Source: Actinostola sp. cb2023 (lineage: Eukaryota > Cnidaria > Anthozoa > Actiniaria > Actinostolidae). From it: a stretch of DNA of 64,000 bases. Both the position numbers and the translations under genes were made by a program. The stretch covers positions 1,062,501 to 1,126,500 of the forward strand of contig JAUJYZ010001540.1 of assembly GCA_033675265.1 (NCBI GenBank), read 5' to 3'. How positions within the stretch are numbered: the first letter of the stretch is position 1; each line of letters starts with the position of its first letter. Below, piece by piece: positions 12,201 to 19,351 of the stretch. The notes under the pieces were generated by a model. The model was not told the DNA's origin. It did no database searches and was given only the letters and a program-made list of their open reading frames with translations.

Positions 12201-15200
12201 GAGTATGTAGAGTGGTGCGGAGGTGGAGAGTGGGGAAAGTGGGGAAAGTGGGGAAAGTGGGGGAGGAGTATGTGGAGTGGTGGGGAGGTGGAGAGTGAGG
12301 AAAGTGGGAGAGGAGTATGTAGAGTGGTGGGGAGGTGGAGAGTGGGGAAAGTGGGGGTGGGTATGTAGAGTGGTGGGGAGGTGGAGAGTGGGGAAAGTGG
12401 GAGAGGAGTATGTAGAGTGGTGAGGAGGTGGAGAGTGGGGAAAGTGGGGGAGGAGTATGTGGACATATCAAGAAATCCCCCATTAAAGTGTGCTGTTGCT
12501 CGGCCAGCTTTCCTATGACCATATTTGGGCATTGTACTTACCATATTTGGAAACCCTGTAAATATTTTTCGCTTAAAAGTACGATTTTTATCGAAAAATC
12601 CATCCAAACTTACAGCAAATCGAGTAAATGAATGTAAACATTGTCCTCCATTTTGTAACACGGCCAAAAAGACTGGGAAACCTAACACAGGGGGACCGGT
12701 AAACTCGTGCCCAGTCCCCGTAGCTGGTCTACGTAAAAAGCACATATTTCTTGATATGTGGTGGGGAGGTGGAGAGTGGGGAAAGTGGGGGAGGAGTATG
12801 TGGAGTGGTGGGGAGGTGGAGAGTGGGGAAAGTGGGGGAGGAGTATGTGGAGTGGTGAGGAGGTGGAGAGTGGGGAAAGTGGGGGAGGAGTATGTGGAGT
12901 GGTGGGGAGGTGGAGAGTGGGGAAAGTGGGGGAGGAGTATGTAGAGTGGTGGTGGGGAGGTGGAGAGTGGGGAAAGTGGGGGAGGAGTATGTGGAGTGGT
13001 GGGGAGTGGAGAGTGGGGAAAGTGGGGGAGGAGTATGTGGAGTGGTGAGGAGGTGGAGAGTGGGGAAAGTGGGGGAGGAGTATGTGGAGTGGTGGGGGTG
13101 GAGAGTGGGGAAAGTGGGGGAGGAGTATGTGGAGTGGTGGGGAGGTGGAGAGTGGGGAAAGTGGGGGAGGAGTATGTGGAGTGGTGGGGAGGTGGAGAGT
13201 GGGGAAAGTGGGGGAGGAGTATGTAGAGTGGTGGGGAGGTGGAGAGTGGGGAAAGTGGGGGGAGGAGTATGTGGAGTGGTGGGGAGGTGGAGAGTGGGGA
13301 AAGTGGGAGAGGAGTATGTGGAGTGGTGGGGAGGTGGAGAGTGGGGAAAGTGGGAGAGGAGTATGTGGAGTGGTGAGGAGGTGGAGAGTGTGGAAAGTGG
13401 GGGAGGAGTATGTAGAGTGGTGGGGAGGTGGAGAGTGGGGAAAGTGGGGGAGGAGTATGTGGAGTGGTGGGGAGGTGGGGAAAGTGGGAGAGGAGTATGT
13501 GGAGTGGGGGGAGTGGAGAGAGGGGAAAGTGGGAGAGGAGTATGTAGAGTGGTGGGGAGGTGGAGAGTGGGGAAAGTGGGGGAGAAGTATGTGGAGTGGT
13601 GGGGAGGTGGAGAGTGGGGAAAGTGGGGGAGGAGTATGTAGAGTGGTGGGGAGGTGGGGAAAGTGGGAGAGGAGTATGTGGAGTGGTGGGGAGGTGGAGA
13701 GTGGGGAAAGTGGGAGAGGAGTATGTGGAGTGGTGGGGAGGTGGAGAGTGGGGAAAGTGGGGGAGAAGTATGTGGAGTGGTGGGGAGGTGGAGAGTGGGG
13801 AAAGTGGGGAGGAGTATGTAGAGTGGTGGGGAGGTGGAGAGTGGGGAAAGTGGGGGAGGAGTATGTAGAGTGGTGGGGAGGTGGAGAGTGGGGAAAGTGG
13901 GAGAGGAGTATGTGGAGTGGTGGGGAGGTGGAGAGTGGGGAAAGAAAGTGGGAGAGGAGTATGTAGAGTGGTGGGGAGGTGGAGAGTGGGGAAAGTGGGG
14001 GAGGAGTATGTAGAGTGGTGGGGAGGTGGAGAGTGGGGAAAGTGGGGGAGGAGTAGAGTGGTGGGGAGTGGAGAAAGTGGGGGAGGAGTACGTAGTGGTT
14101 AGGAGTGGGGAAGAGAAGGAGGAGTTTGTAATAGCGGGGAGTGGGAAGGGGTGCATAGTGTGGAGGGATGCGTTGTGGTGGGGAGTGGAGGGGTATGAAG
14201 AAGTGGTCGAGAATGGTGAAAAGTGCAATGTGCAATGAAATGTGCAATGTTCGAGAGCGGGTGTGAGTAGTGATCGTAAGTATTGAGAGATGGTGCGCTA
14301 TGGAAGAGTGTGGAGTGTATATGACGTGGAATTAATTACTTCCTTCAGCCGACTGTCCTACCGGTACATACTCAACCAATGGAGGGTGTATGGAATGCAT
14401 TGCTGGTCAGTACCAGGATCAACAAGGAAAATCGGCCTGTAAACAATGTCCATCCGGGACTTCATCTCTTCCTCCCGATGTATTCGATGTTAAACACTGT
14501 AGAGGTTAGTATTACTCGGGTTACTTAACACTGTAGAGGTTAGTATTACTGGGGTTACTTAACACTGTAGAGGTTAGTATTACTGGGGTTACTTAACACT
14601 GTAGAGGTTAGTATTACTGGGGTTACTTACTGTAGAGGTTAGTATTACTGGGGTTACTTAACACTGTAGAGGTTAGTATTACTGGGGTTACTTAACACTG
14701 TAGAGGTTAGTATTACTGGGGTTACTTAACACTGTAGAGGTTAGTATTACTGGGGTTACTTAACACTGTAGAGGTTAGTATTACTGGGGTTACTTAACAC
14801 TGTAGAGGTTAGTATTACTCGGGTTACTTAACACTGTAGAGGTTAGTATTACTGGGGTTACTTAACACTGTAGAGGTTAGTATTACTGGGGTTACTTAAC
14901 ACTGTAGAGGTTAGTATTACTGGGGTTACTTAACACTGTAGAGGTTAGTATTACTGGGGTTACTTAACACTGTAGAGTTAGTATTACTGGGGTACTTACA
15001 CTGTAGAGGTTAGTATTACTGGGGTTACTTAACACTGTAGAGGTTAGTATTACTGGGGTTACTTAACACTGTAGAGGTTAGTATTACTGGGGTTACTTAA
15101 CACCGTAGAGGTTAGTATTACTGGGGTTACTTAACACTGTAGAGGTTAGTATTACTGGGGTTACTTAACACTGTAGAGGTTAGTATTACTGGGGTTACTT

Positions 15201-16511
15201 AACACTGTAGAGGTTAGTATTACTGGGGTTACTTAACACTGTAGAGGTTAGTATTACTGGGGTTACTTAACACTGTAGAGGTTAGTATTACTGGGGTTAC
15301 TTAACACTGTAGAGGTTAGTATTACTGGGGTTACTTAACACTGTAGAGGTTAGTATTACTGGGGTTACTTAACACTGTAGAGGTTAGTATTACTGGGGTT
15401 ACTTAACACTGTAGAGGTTAGTATTACTGGGGTTACTTAACACTGTAGAGGTTAGTATTACTGGGGTTACTTAACACTGTAGAGGTTAGTATTACTCGGG
15501 TTACTTAACACTGTAGAGGTGTTAGTATTACTCGGGTTACTTAACACAATTGTACAATTGTATATTTCTCCTTTTTTAGTCGTCTGTCGTCCGGGTCATT
15601 ACTCTAATGATGGTATGGATCCTGGTTGTCAATTGTGTCCCAGGGACACTTATCAAGATCAGGCGCAGGCTACTGGGTGCAAAGCGTGCCCCAATGGAAC
15701 TATGACGCTGAGTCCTGGAACGACGAAACTTTCGTATTGTGGAGGTATAGACTAAGCCCTGTTTACATGGGTAGGGTAACCCTAGCACTAGGGTAATCTC
15801 AATAAAAAACAAAGAGATTACCCTTGGCTAGGGTTACCCTACCTTACAGAGCTTAGTCTAACATGTCTTAATATCCTCGCTTTCCTTGGCAATGATGCGA
15901 TCAGTAATGAATTAATGCAACCTCTTACCGATCTGTTTTGTAGTTAAGCCAATTATTTCAGCTTTGAAGCCGCTCAAACTAATCACCATTGACGAGCGAC
16001 AATCTGCTTCAATGAGTTGTTACGCGTCTGGCGTTCCTGCACCGGATCTTAAACTGAAGTTCAGGAAGGTTATCCATCGTAAGTCACTCCCTCAATATCT
16101 AAAATTACTCAGTTGTGTTTAGCGCAATAACGGGTCTAAGATTAATAAGGTGCTTGTCCATTTTTCAACAGCCGATTTTCTTGGTAAAGAGATGAGAGAA
16201 TATATCAAAGACTCAAACGGTAAAACAATCGGCATCAAGCTTACTATTACAGGCGCTACCTTTGAGAACAGTGGAAATTATGAATGCACGGCCGAGAATT
16301 CGTTTGGCAAGGCTATGGCGTTAGTGGCTAGATTGACAGTCAACAAAGTCTTCGGTTCTGGTGGCGGAGTCAGCATGGACGAAGAAGGTCAGTTAAACTA
16401 CTTTCTTTGTTTTGTTCTAATTCTACGGCATAATTTGCTTTCTATTTTTCTCACACTACGTATTTTTCAGCTAACAATTTCTATCTGATTGTGTTTACAG
16501 AACTGCTGTAA
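98..16511 (+). CDS. SVEP1/polydom-like secreted mosaic protein, 3' part (14 exons, 5' end outside window)
   Basis: Fourteen exons are joined by phase-1 introns: 98-223, 1467-1598, 4846-5043, 6560-6751, 8521-8760, 9220-9462, 11524-11712, 11945-12034, 14349-14504, 15580-15744, 15944-16078, 16172-16387 and 16501-16511 (13 listed ends; the Ig domain uses two of them and the stop lies in the last), plus at least one upstream exon not in the window. Every internal exon has length 3n, the classic extracellular module-shuffling pattern. Domain order is calcium-binding EGF, EGF, sushi, sushi, HYR, HYR, sushi, short linker, two GCC2/GCC3 (ephrin-receptor-like) modules, Ig, stop. The sushi-sushi-HYR-HYR-sushi-linker-GCC2/GCC3 core is the known SVEP1/polydom order; ending in Ig is unlike that family. 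No membrane segment is seen, so a secreted or matrix protein is inferred. AATAAA signals follow at 16576 and 16621. Introns are filled with minisatellites that may affect splicing. Confidence 0.85.
630..856. mobile_element. 227-bp non-autonomous DNA transposon with CAGGGGCGGATC ends
   Basis: The ends are inverted copies of CAGGGGCGGATC followed by G-rich tracts, flanked by CATAA on both sides (625-629 and 857-861), which looks like a 5-bp target duplication. An internal 20-bp palindrome lies at 671-690. The poly-G and poly-C runs create the glycine- and proline-rich reading frames here, which are not genes. Confidence 0.75.
1008..1127 (+). repeat. 65-bp direct duplication
   Basis: A segment beginning gtgtatattgttcaccgcta at 1008 is repeated from 1073 almost without change. 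It lies in the intron between the two EGF exons. Confidence 0.85.
1293..1433. mobile_element. 141-bp MITE with TA target duplication
   Basis: Terminal inverted repeats of about 30 bp start GAGTGCAAA and end TTTGCACTC, with a TA dinucleotide on each side (1291-1292 and 1434-1435). TA duplication is typical of Tc1/mariner-derived MITEs. Confidence 0.75.
1467..1598 (+). CDS. exon: EGF domain
   Basis: The acceptor ttacag ends at 1466 and the donor gtatgt starts at 1599. The reading opens D-V-D-E-C and ends in a C-K-C...C pattern, so it is a second calcium-binding-type EGF module, though N-L-I-G-D-Y replaces the usual N-x-x-G-G-Y. It is 132 nt, phase 1 to phase 1. Confidence 0.9.
2010..4902 (+). 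repeat. 100-bp minisatellite carrying a splice acceptor, partial sushi exon and donor (about 29 units)
   Basis: Starting points AGGACAAATG recur at 2041 and then about every 100 bp to 4846. Each unit has a pyrimidine-rich stretch ending tatatacag, then 63-66 nt matching the start of sushi exon 1, then gtatgt. In all but the last unit the frame reaches a TAG just before gtatgt. In the last unit the sequence continues into the true exon. Units differ by a few substitutions and 2-bp indels. Confidence 0.95.
4846..5043 (+). CDS. exon: sushi/CCP domain 1
   Basis: The 198-nt phase 1-1 exon encodes K-C-G-P-L near the start, then C-T-V-A-C-K-S-G-Y, then G-R-W...P-R-C, the four-cysteine plus tryptophan pattern of a complement control (sushi) domain. 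Its first 57 nt and its acceptor are the last unit of the 100-bp array immediately upstream, so the functional exon start is itself part of the repeat. Confidence 0.9.
5180..6516 (+). repeat. 85-bp minisatellite (about 15 units)
   Basis: Units begin caaccaatcaaaagttgata and repeat every 85 bp, differing mainly at one g/a and one c/t site. The array fills most of the intron between sushi 1 and sushi 2. The first unit is diverged. Confidence 0.95.
6560..6751 (+). CDS. exon: sushi/CCP domain 2
   Basis: The acceptor ccttttag ends at 6559 and the donor gtactt starts at 6752. The reading contains V-Q-C-P-A-L, C-I-Y-L-C-N-N-G-F and T-W-T-G...P-T-C, a complete sushi module in 192 nt, phase 1-1. Confidence 0.9.
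6973..7394. mobile_element. TTAA-flanked element A
   Basis: The ends are AGTGCCTATGAAACGAA and its inverse, flanked by TTAA at 6969-6972 and 7395-7398. TTAA target sites are characteristic of piggyBac and Kolobok elements. Length 422 bp, no transposase. Confidence 0.75.
7399..8188. mobile_element. TTAA-flanked element B
   Basis: The ends GGACGTTCGCGG and its inverse CCGCGAACGTCC are flanked by TTAA, the left one shared with element A, the right one at 8189-8192. Length 790 bp. No coding region is recognised. Confidence 0.72.
8521..8760 (+). CDS. exon: HYR domain 1
   Basis: The exon starts after tttcgtctag and ends before gtgagt. It has an HYR (hyalin repeat) pattern: P-x-V-x-C-P near the start, W-x-x-P in the middle, then G-x-T-x-V-x-W-T and the closing S-A-G-S-D-S-C. 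It is 240 nt, phase 1-1. HYR domains are Ig-like adhesion modules. Confidence 0.88.
8792..8922 (+). repeat. (ACCG)n tetranucleotide microsatellite
   Basis: About 32 uninterrupted copies of accg/ccga lie just downstream of the HYR 1 donor, followed by a degenerate gaac-rich tail to about 9040. All frames are open through it, giving false TDRP and SVGR repeat proteins. Confidence 0.97.
9220..9462 (+). CDS. exon: HYR domain 2
   Basis: Between the acceptor caccacag and the donor gtaagt, 243 nt encode a second HYR module: V-S-C-P-N, then W-T-E-P-T-F-T-D-N-V-G-V, then Y-T-A-S-D-A-A-G-N and a closing cysteine. It is a better match to the HYR consensus than the first copy. Phase 1-1. Confidence 0.9.
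9475..11510 (+). repeat. about 114-bp minisatellite (about 18 units) filling the HYR2-sushi3 intron
   Basis: Units start aacatgttgtcattg and contain tttattatttattcag, an acceptor-like stretch, in each copy. Two main variants (attataggcctg and attagacctg) alternate in blocks, and a roughly 900-bp block (about 9475-10370 and about 10370-11270) looks duplicated. The real acceptor at 11523 is in a diverged terminal unit. Confidence 0.95.
11524..11712 (+). CDS. exon: sushi/CCP domain 3
   Basis: The 189-nt phase 1-1 exon begins after ttttgacag and ends before gtaaga. It reads K-G-C-P-A-L-P, then C-N-V-K-C-P-A-G and W-S-P...P-D-C. Its acceptor lies in a diverged last unit of the 114-bp intronic array. 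Confidence 0.88.
11945..12034 (+). CDS. exon: short linker after sushi 3
   Basis: Ninety nt between a cag-type acceptor (tctttag) and a weak donor (gttcgt). The phase is 1-1 only if the exon ends at 12034; the nearby gtagtg donor would break the frame. It encodes a cysteine-containing linker ending K-R-Y-C. In SVEP1-type proteins a longer linker occupies this place, so a further exon may have been missed or lost inside the G-rich array downstream. Confidence 0.6.
12040..14090 (+). repeat. G-rich 47-bp minisatellite, interrupted by an inserted element
   Basis: Units of roughly 47 bp, gtggggaggtggagagtggg-like, repeat from 12040 to 12462 and 12760 to 14090, with one-third-length variants. The plus (sense) strand is almost free of C. 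Long frames on both strands (for example 12682-14247 minus) are artefacts of the repeat. Confidence 0.95.
12463..12759. mobile_element. 297-bp inverted-repeat insertion inside the G-rich array
   Basis: The ends are ACATATCAAGAAAT and its inverse ATTTCTTGATATGT, and unrelated AT-rich sequence replaces the 47-bp pattern between them. The array resumes directly on the right side. Confidence 0.7.
14349..14504 (+). CDS. exon: ephrin-receptor-like (GCC2/GCC3) module 1
   Basis: The exon follows cttccttcag and ends before gttagt. The reading has C-P-T-G-T-Y-S, C-M-E-C-I-A-G-Q-Y-Q-D and C-K-Q-C-P-S-G-T-S, the repeated cysteine pattern of GCC2/GCC3 modules. It is 156 nt, phase 1-1. The final bases and the donor are repeated about 30 times downstream. 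Confidence 0.88.
14496..15545 (+). repeat. 34-bp minisatellite repeating an exon end and splice donor (about 30 units)
   Basis: The unit aacactgtagaggttagtat plus 14 nt repeats from the end of GCC2/GCC3 exon 1. Each unit reproduces the exon's last bases cactgtagag and the donor gttagt. Nearly all units are identical, differing by ctcggg/ctgggg and small deletions. Confidence 0.95.
15580..15744 (+). CDS. exon: ephrin-receptor-like (GCC2/GCC3) module 2
   Basis: The acceptor ccttttttag ends at 15579. The reading has C-R-P-G-H-Y-S, C-Q-L-C-P-R-D-T-Y-Q-D-Q and C-K-A-C-P-N-G-T-M-T, a second copy of the module. It is 165 nt, phase 1-1. The donor gta is followed at once by a small TA-flanked transposon. 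Confidence 0.9.
15750..15858. mobile_element. 109-bp MITE inserted at the splice donor
   Basis: A near-perfect palindrome begins GACTAAGC and ends GCTTAGTC, with TA on both sides (15748-15749 and 15859-15860). Internal arms share gggtagggtaaccctag and gggtaatctc. It starts 6 nt into the intron after GCC2/GCC3 exon 2. Confidence 0.82.
15944..16387 (+). CDS. two exons: Ig (I-set-like) domain
   Basis: Exons 15944-16078 and 16172-16387 together encode one Ig domain. The first half has the B-strand cysteine in S-M-S-C-Y-A-S-G-V-P-A-P. The second half has the F-strand motif S-G-N-Y-E-C-T-A-E-N-S-F-G and a closing strand A-R-L-T-V. The intron between them is 93 bp. A glycine-rich acidic tail (G-S-G-G-G...D-E-E) follows the domain. 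Confidence 0.88.
16501..16511 (+). CDS. terminal exon with stop codon
   Basis: After the acceptor tgtttacag the frame continues with E-L-L and then TAA at 16509-16511. No transmembrane helix or GPI-like tail is present, so the protein appears to end shortly after its Ig domain. The coding part is only 11 nt, so this assignment rests on the splice consensus and phase. Confidence 0.65.
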
Positions 16512-16575
16512 ATCCATCCATTCTGTAGAGTTGATTCACGGCATTGAACTCGTTTCAAGACAAACAACGGACAAC

Positions 16576-16626
16576 AATAAACTAAAGTATTCTGTATTGC
16601 TGTCTAATTTTGCAACTCGCAATAAA
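16576..16626 (+). other. candidate polyadenylation signals
   Basis: AATAAA occurs at 16576-16581 and again at 16621-16626, 65 and 110 nt after the stop codon. Both positions suit 3'-end formation of the mosaic-protein transcript. Confidence 0.5.
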
Positions 16627-18235
16627 CGTCGTCAATGTCTGTGCAATTCTCAGTTGTGTCTTCTTGTGTCTTCTTGGTATTAAAAGTCTTACAAATTATC
16701 CAAGACAGACTTTGGTAGTAGCTAACTAGTACACTGAGCCATGCATGTACAGCCACGAATACCCACTTGCAAAAAGAGATTGGATGAAGACAAAAACAAC
16801 TTGATTGTTTGCGTAGACACTCGAACCAACACAAAAACCAAGCTGTCAGTATGGACGGCCATTATTGATCGCTAGAAGGAAAGTCATTTTTTAGGTTTTT
16901 GGTTCCGGACCCCCCTCTTAAATGCAAAAAAATTCTGAAGACCCCCCTTTGAAATTGTGCCCATTCATTTGAAAAACACTCAGATCAGGTTCTAGCTATC
17001 TGTTATAGACCGAATTCATAATTGGCTGCTTCTAATTTGCATAAAAGCCAAAAAATATCATTTTGGGAAAAGTAAATATTTGATAGAATATTTATGTGAT
17101 TATCTAAATACTGTGTGTGTGTTTTGAAACCAAATAATACATCCTTGAGAAGATATCAACATTTGAAATTGTGAAATTGCACCAAAACAAAAGGCTGGTG
17201 AGGACTTACTTGAAAAATACATACAAAACTCTCTATTCATGATCTGTCATAACTCCGATGATATTTTGTCTACAGCAAAGTGTTTATTTCTATAGGTACT
17301 ATTTCAGATGACAGTGATCATTTGTACCAGAAACGTATCATATTGCCAAACTAAAAATACGCCATTATGAATGTGCATAGGCATTGTTAAGGTTTCACCA
17401 TTGTCGCACAGGTACTTTTTCCATCGGTTCAAGCAAGAGTTTTTTTGGTCCACCATAAGGACCTACGCCCAAGGAAAGCAAATCCTAACTGTCAAAAAGA
17501 TATTTTGTGGATGTGAATGATATCTTGGTGTAAGGATTTATAATCTGTGTTTTGAGTTAATTAGTTATTCGATGTTTTAACTAGTAGTGAATTTTTAAAA
17601 GGACAAAAATATTGAAAATAACATTATACAAGAGAATATGACCTAATGAATATGACCTCATATTCTCTTGCACTTTCTCCTCCAGCCCCCCTCCCGATAT
17701 TTAATGACCGGTCCCATACAGGAATTCAAACTTTACCTTTTTTGTATGGAAATGTAAGCTTGCCCTCCAAGCGAAAAACCCGTACAAATCAACTTTTACT
17801 AATTTTAGTATGCTCTTTCAAGTTGTAATGCTGTATTTTCGTTTGTCTTCGGTGAAAATTTAAAAAGTCACGTGACACAAGACACATGTTCAACTGACAA
17901 AGCTTCACATTACAAGTCGTACAACTATTCAACAACATATCAACGTACACTGTATTCTAAATACAGAAAATAACACTTTCAATCGTATCCGTACTTTATA
18001 TCATATAGCGAACACTACTTTGCTTCTGTTTGCTTTTCATCACATCGGTTGTCAGACGTTCTTTTCGAGCCAAAAGTGCTTGTCATTATGAATGAAGTGG
18101 TTGAAGTGTCGCAGCACAGATGTACCGAGTGAATCCATCGAGTCTGAGACGACCTGGTGGAACAAAACGCCATTGCAATGACACTGAAAGAACACAACAA
18201 CAACAACAAGTATATAGAACATGTAGAGACGAAGA
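16627..18235. other. intergenic, AT-rich, no gene recognised
   Basis: Between the mosaic-protein 3' end and the 69-bp array I see no exon with convincing splice sites or a known domain on either strand. Short frames here have no recognisable family. Confidence 0.6.
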
Positions 18236-19130
18236 AGAGGAAATAGCTACAGCAAACTACAGCATATATAGAGTCGTTTTCGTATTAGTTACGGTGCCGT
18301 GTCGTATTGAAATAGCTACAGCAAACTACAGCATATATAGAGTCGTTTTCGTATTAGTTACGGTACCGTGTCGTATTGAAATAGCTACAGCAAACTACAG
18401 CATATATAGAGTCGTTTTCGTATTAGTTACGGTACCGTGTCGTATTGAAATAGCTACAGCAAACTACAGCATATATAGAGTCGTTTTCGTATTAGTTACG
18501 GTACCGTGTCGTATTGAAATAGCTACAGCAAACTACAGCATATATAGAGTCGTTTTCGTATTAGTTACGGTACCGTGTCGTATGGGAGGTTTTATGGAAT
18601 CTTTTTCTGACGTCAAAATCTGTCGCGAGTGGCCGTCAAACCGTCATTTTACTTGCTCAAAACTTCAATTTTAGATCGGTGAAGTCTAAATATCTGTCAA
18701 ATATACCAAATATAAGTTACTTATAAACAAACAAACAAATGCCATCTAGTTGCTTGAAGAAAAACTAACAGACTTTGAAAGTTAGGTTCGAACATTTTGT
18801 AGATTTTGACGGCCACTACGTCACACGTAAAACCTCCCATTGAAATAGCTACAGCAAACTACAGCATATATAGAGTCGTTTTCGTATTAGTTACGGTACC
18901 GTGTCGTATTGAAATAGCTACAGCAAACTACAGCATATATAGAGTCGTTTTCGTATTAGTTACGGTACCGTGTCGTATTGAAATAGCTACAGCAAACTAC
19001 AGCATATATAGAGTCGTTTTCGTATTAGTTACGGTACCGTGTCGTATTGAAATAGCTACAGCAAACTCGAGATTAACTCCAATCACAAAGCATATATAGA
19101 GTCGTTTTCGTATTAGTTACGGTACCGTGT
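18236..19130 (+). repeat. 69-bp tandem repeat, split by a MITE
   Basis: About nine units of 69 bp (gaaatagctacagcaaacta...) run from 18236 to 18583 and 18839 to 19130. Because 69 is a multiple of 3, one frame stays open and reads a 23-residue hydrophobic unit (I-A-T-A-N-Y-S-I-Y-R-V-V-F-V-L) repeatedly. No start or splice context supports translation. The last unit holds a 22-nt replacement. Confidence 0.93.
18584..18838. mobile_element. 255-bp MITE inserted in the 69-bp array
   Basis: The ends are GGGAGGTTTTA and TAAAACCTCCC. The surrounding array gives the empty site exactly: cgtattgaaa, with AT found on both sides (18582-18583 and 18839-18840), so the target duplication is AT or shorter. 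An offset inner inverted repeat contains GTGGCCGTCAAA. Confidence 0.82.
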
Positions 19131-19351
19131 CGGAGTAGTATTGAAATAATTTGTTTGGATGAGATGCATCTGTACGCTTTTTGATTGGTTCAGAATACCG
19201 AAGCCGTTTGAGTGTCACGCTACTGTAGTTTCCCACTCATACCGCGAAAACGACTCAGTAATGAACGAACGAGCCAGAGGGAATACAGCACTCGGCTCTT
19301 ATCTCATATGTACATGAACTAATAAGGACATACAAGAATCATTGATCTTAC

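Noticed and set aside
12682..14247. Very long minus-strand frame rich in H-S-P-P-P (about 520 codons) and its plus-strand glycine-rich counterparts
   Set aside because: It is the translation of the 47-bp G-rich minisatellite; long frames exist in several phases and on both strands, with no domain or splice context.
14496..15545. CRISPR-like array of 34-bp repeats
   Set aside because: There are no variable spacers, the units are contiguous, and the context is an animal intron.
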